Origin: Phycisphaerae bacterium
GTDB lineage: Bacteria; Planctomycetota; Phycisphaerae; Sedimentisphaerales; Anaerohalosphaeraceae
DNA length: 5,830 bases
Direction of reading: 5' to 3'
Assembly (NCBI GenBank): GCA_021736615.1
Contig: JAIPFN010000068.1
Location: 1 to 5,830, forward strand
A program made the translations under genes and the position numbers. Positions 4,884 through 5,830 of the stretch are shown piece after piece (position 1 is the stretch's first letter; every line of letters starts with the position of its first letter). Below the pieces are notes generated by a model that had not been told where the DNA came from, ran no database searches, and saw only the letters and a list, made by a program, of their open reading frames with translations.

Positions 4884-5830
4884 ATGCTAAAAATGGAAGC
4901 AAAAATCACCGAGAGAAACCTCAAACCGATCAAACAACTCCGCGGGAGCGCCGAAAGTTTCAGGTCTGTGATCGAAAATTCAGAGGCTGGTTACTTCATG
5001 ATCGACAAGGAGGGTTTAATACAAGATGTAAACGACGGCTGGTTGAAAATGTACAAGTACTCATCGCCCGATGAAATCATCGGGAAACATTATACTTTTG
5101 TCCAGCAGCCGGAGGATATAGAAACGGCGATGGAATTTGTAAACGGAATAATGAACAACGATCCGAGGTATATCAGCGGCGAGTTCAGCAGGAAATGTAA
5201 GGACGGTTCAAAGGGTTATCATAGATTCTCAGCAAGGCCGGTCATACGCGACGGTGCGGCCGCAGGCATCGAGGGTTTTCTTATCGACACAACCAAAGCT
5301 AAAGAAGACGAGGAGGAACGTGAGCGGTTGATGGACATGCTGCGATCCAAGAACGAAGAACTCCAGAGTATCGTTTACATATCTTCACACGACCTGAGAG
5401 GCCCGCTGATCAATATCAATGGGTTTAGTAATAGCCTGGCGAATAACTGCTCAAAACTCCAAAAACTTCTGTTCAATCAAAACATTGACAATAAAAAAGA
5501 AATCCTTGCACTTATAGATGAAACCATACCTGAAGATCTGCTTTTTATTACAGAGGGTACGAAGAAAATGAAGACGCTGATAGACGGTCTTCTGCAGGTC
5601 TCGCGTGTAGGAACTGTCGAGGTGAAAATGGAAAACCTTGATATGAACGAGATCATCGAGAATATAATCGCGAACGTCTCTTACAGGACTCAGGAGATAG
5701 GTGCTTCGATAATCTTACATAGAGAATTGCCGCCCTGTTATGGCGACAGCAACCAGATCAACCAGTTATTCTCAAATCTTATCGACAACGCCATTAAATA
5801 CCTTGACCCGAAACGCAAAGGAGAAATTCA
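4884..5830 (+). CDS. PAS-domain sensor histidine kinase, N-terminal part
   Basis: The frame is open from the ATG at 4884 to the window end (315 complete codons). An in-frame TAA at 4860-4862 bounds it upstream. GGAAGG (4875-4880) lies only 3 nt before this ATG, so the ATG at 4893 (residue 4) is an alternative start. No signal peptide or membrane segment is visible, so it is predicted cytosolic. Residues about 26-138 form a PAS domain (FRSVIENSEAGYFMIDKEG, ending RDGAAAGIEGFLIDTTKAKE), followed by a charged coiled-coil linker (about 138-160). The dimerisation and phosphoacceptor box is YISSHDLRGPL (165-175), with H169 the predicted phosphorylated histidine. The second helix of the domain ends near MKTLIDGLLQVSRVG. 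The ATPase N-box begins at QLFSNLIDNAIKY (293-305). The G boxes lie beyond the window. The 'HDLRGPL' subtype is frequent in PAS and phytochrome-like kinases that pair with small response regulators; the ligand of this PAS domain cannot be told. Confidence 0.93.
   Translation, partial: MLKMEAKITERNLKPIKQLRGSAESFRSVIENSEAGYFMIDKEGLIQDVNDGWLKMYKYSSPDEIIGKHYTFVQQPEDIETAMEFVNGIMNNDPRYISGEFSRKCKDGSKGYHRFSARPVIRDGAAAGIEGFLIDTTKAKEDEEERERLMDMLRSKNEELQSIVYISSHDLRGPLININGFSNSLANNCSKLQKLLFNQNIDNKKEILALIDETIPEDLLFITEGTKKMKTLIDGLLQVSRVGTVEVKMENLDMNEIIENIIANVSYRTQEIGASIILHRELPPCYGDSNQINQLFSNLIDNAIKYLDPKRKGEI

Overview
The window looks like a chromosomal segment of a Planctomycetota bacterium, possibly Phycisphaerae. 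The main clue is a secreted DUF1571-type protein, a family known mainly as planctomycete paralogues. A periplasmic GH78-type glycosidase and a histidine kinase with an 'SSHDLRGPL' phosphoacceptor box also fit, as does the moderate GC content with AT-rich intergenic stretches. This assignment is inferred from protein families, not from a marker-gene search.

Layout: (1) 1-964, the C-terminal half of mnmG (tRNA wobble-uridine modification), + strand, cut by the window start. (2) 959-1405, a non-coding stretch. It opens with a 17-unit heptanucleotide tandem array that begins inside the mnmG stop region, drifts stepwise from GTGTGAG to GTGTTAG to GGGTTAG, and ends in a G-quadruplex motif. A terminator-like hairpin, a strong inverted repeat and an AT-rich upstream element follow. 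(3) 1406-2293, a secreted DUF1571-family protein, + strand. (4) 2301-4451, a secreted alpha-L-rhamnosidase-like GH78 protein, - strand, convergent with the previous gene and separated by only 7 bp. Its real start is a GTG with a good RBS and promoter, not the longer ATG reading. (5) 4452-4883, a divergent promoter region with a -35/-10 pair on each strand, two short palindromes, and a 15-bp sequence also found upstream of the DUF1571 gene. (6) 4884-5830, a PAS-domain sensor histidine kinase, + strand, cut by the window end.

mnmG is housekeeping. The other three genes each appear to be a separate transcription unit. The rhamnosidase would release terminal rhamnose (or a related sugar) from plant or algal polysaccharides in the periplasm. 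The divergent kinase could sense an intracellular or redox-type cue through its PAS domain, but nothing in the sequence proves it controls the glycosidase.

I do not see a CRISPR array, transposase, tRNA, rRNA or a clear new multi-gene system. The most unusual material is non-coding: the graded heptamer array with its telomere-like G-quadruplex end, and the shared 15-bp upstream element.
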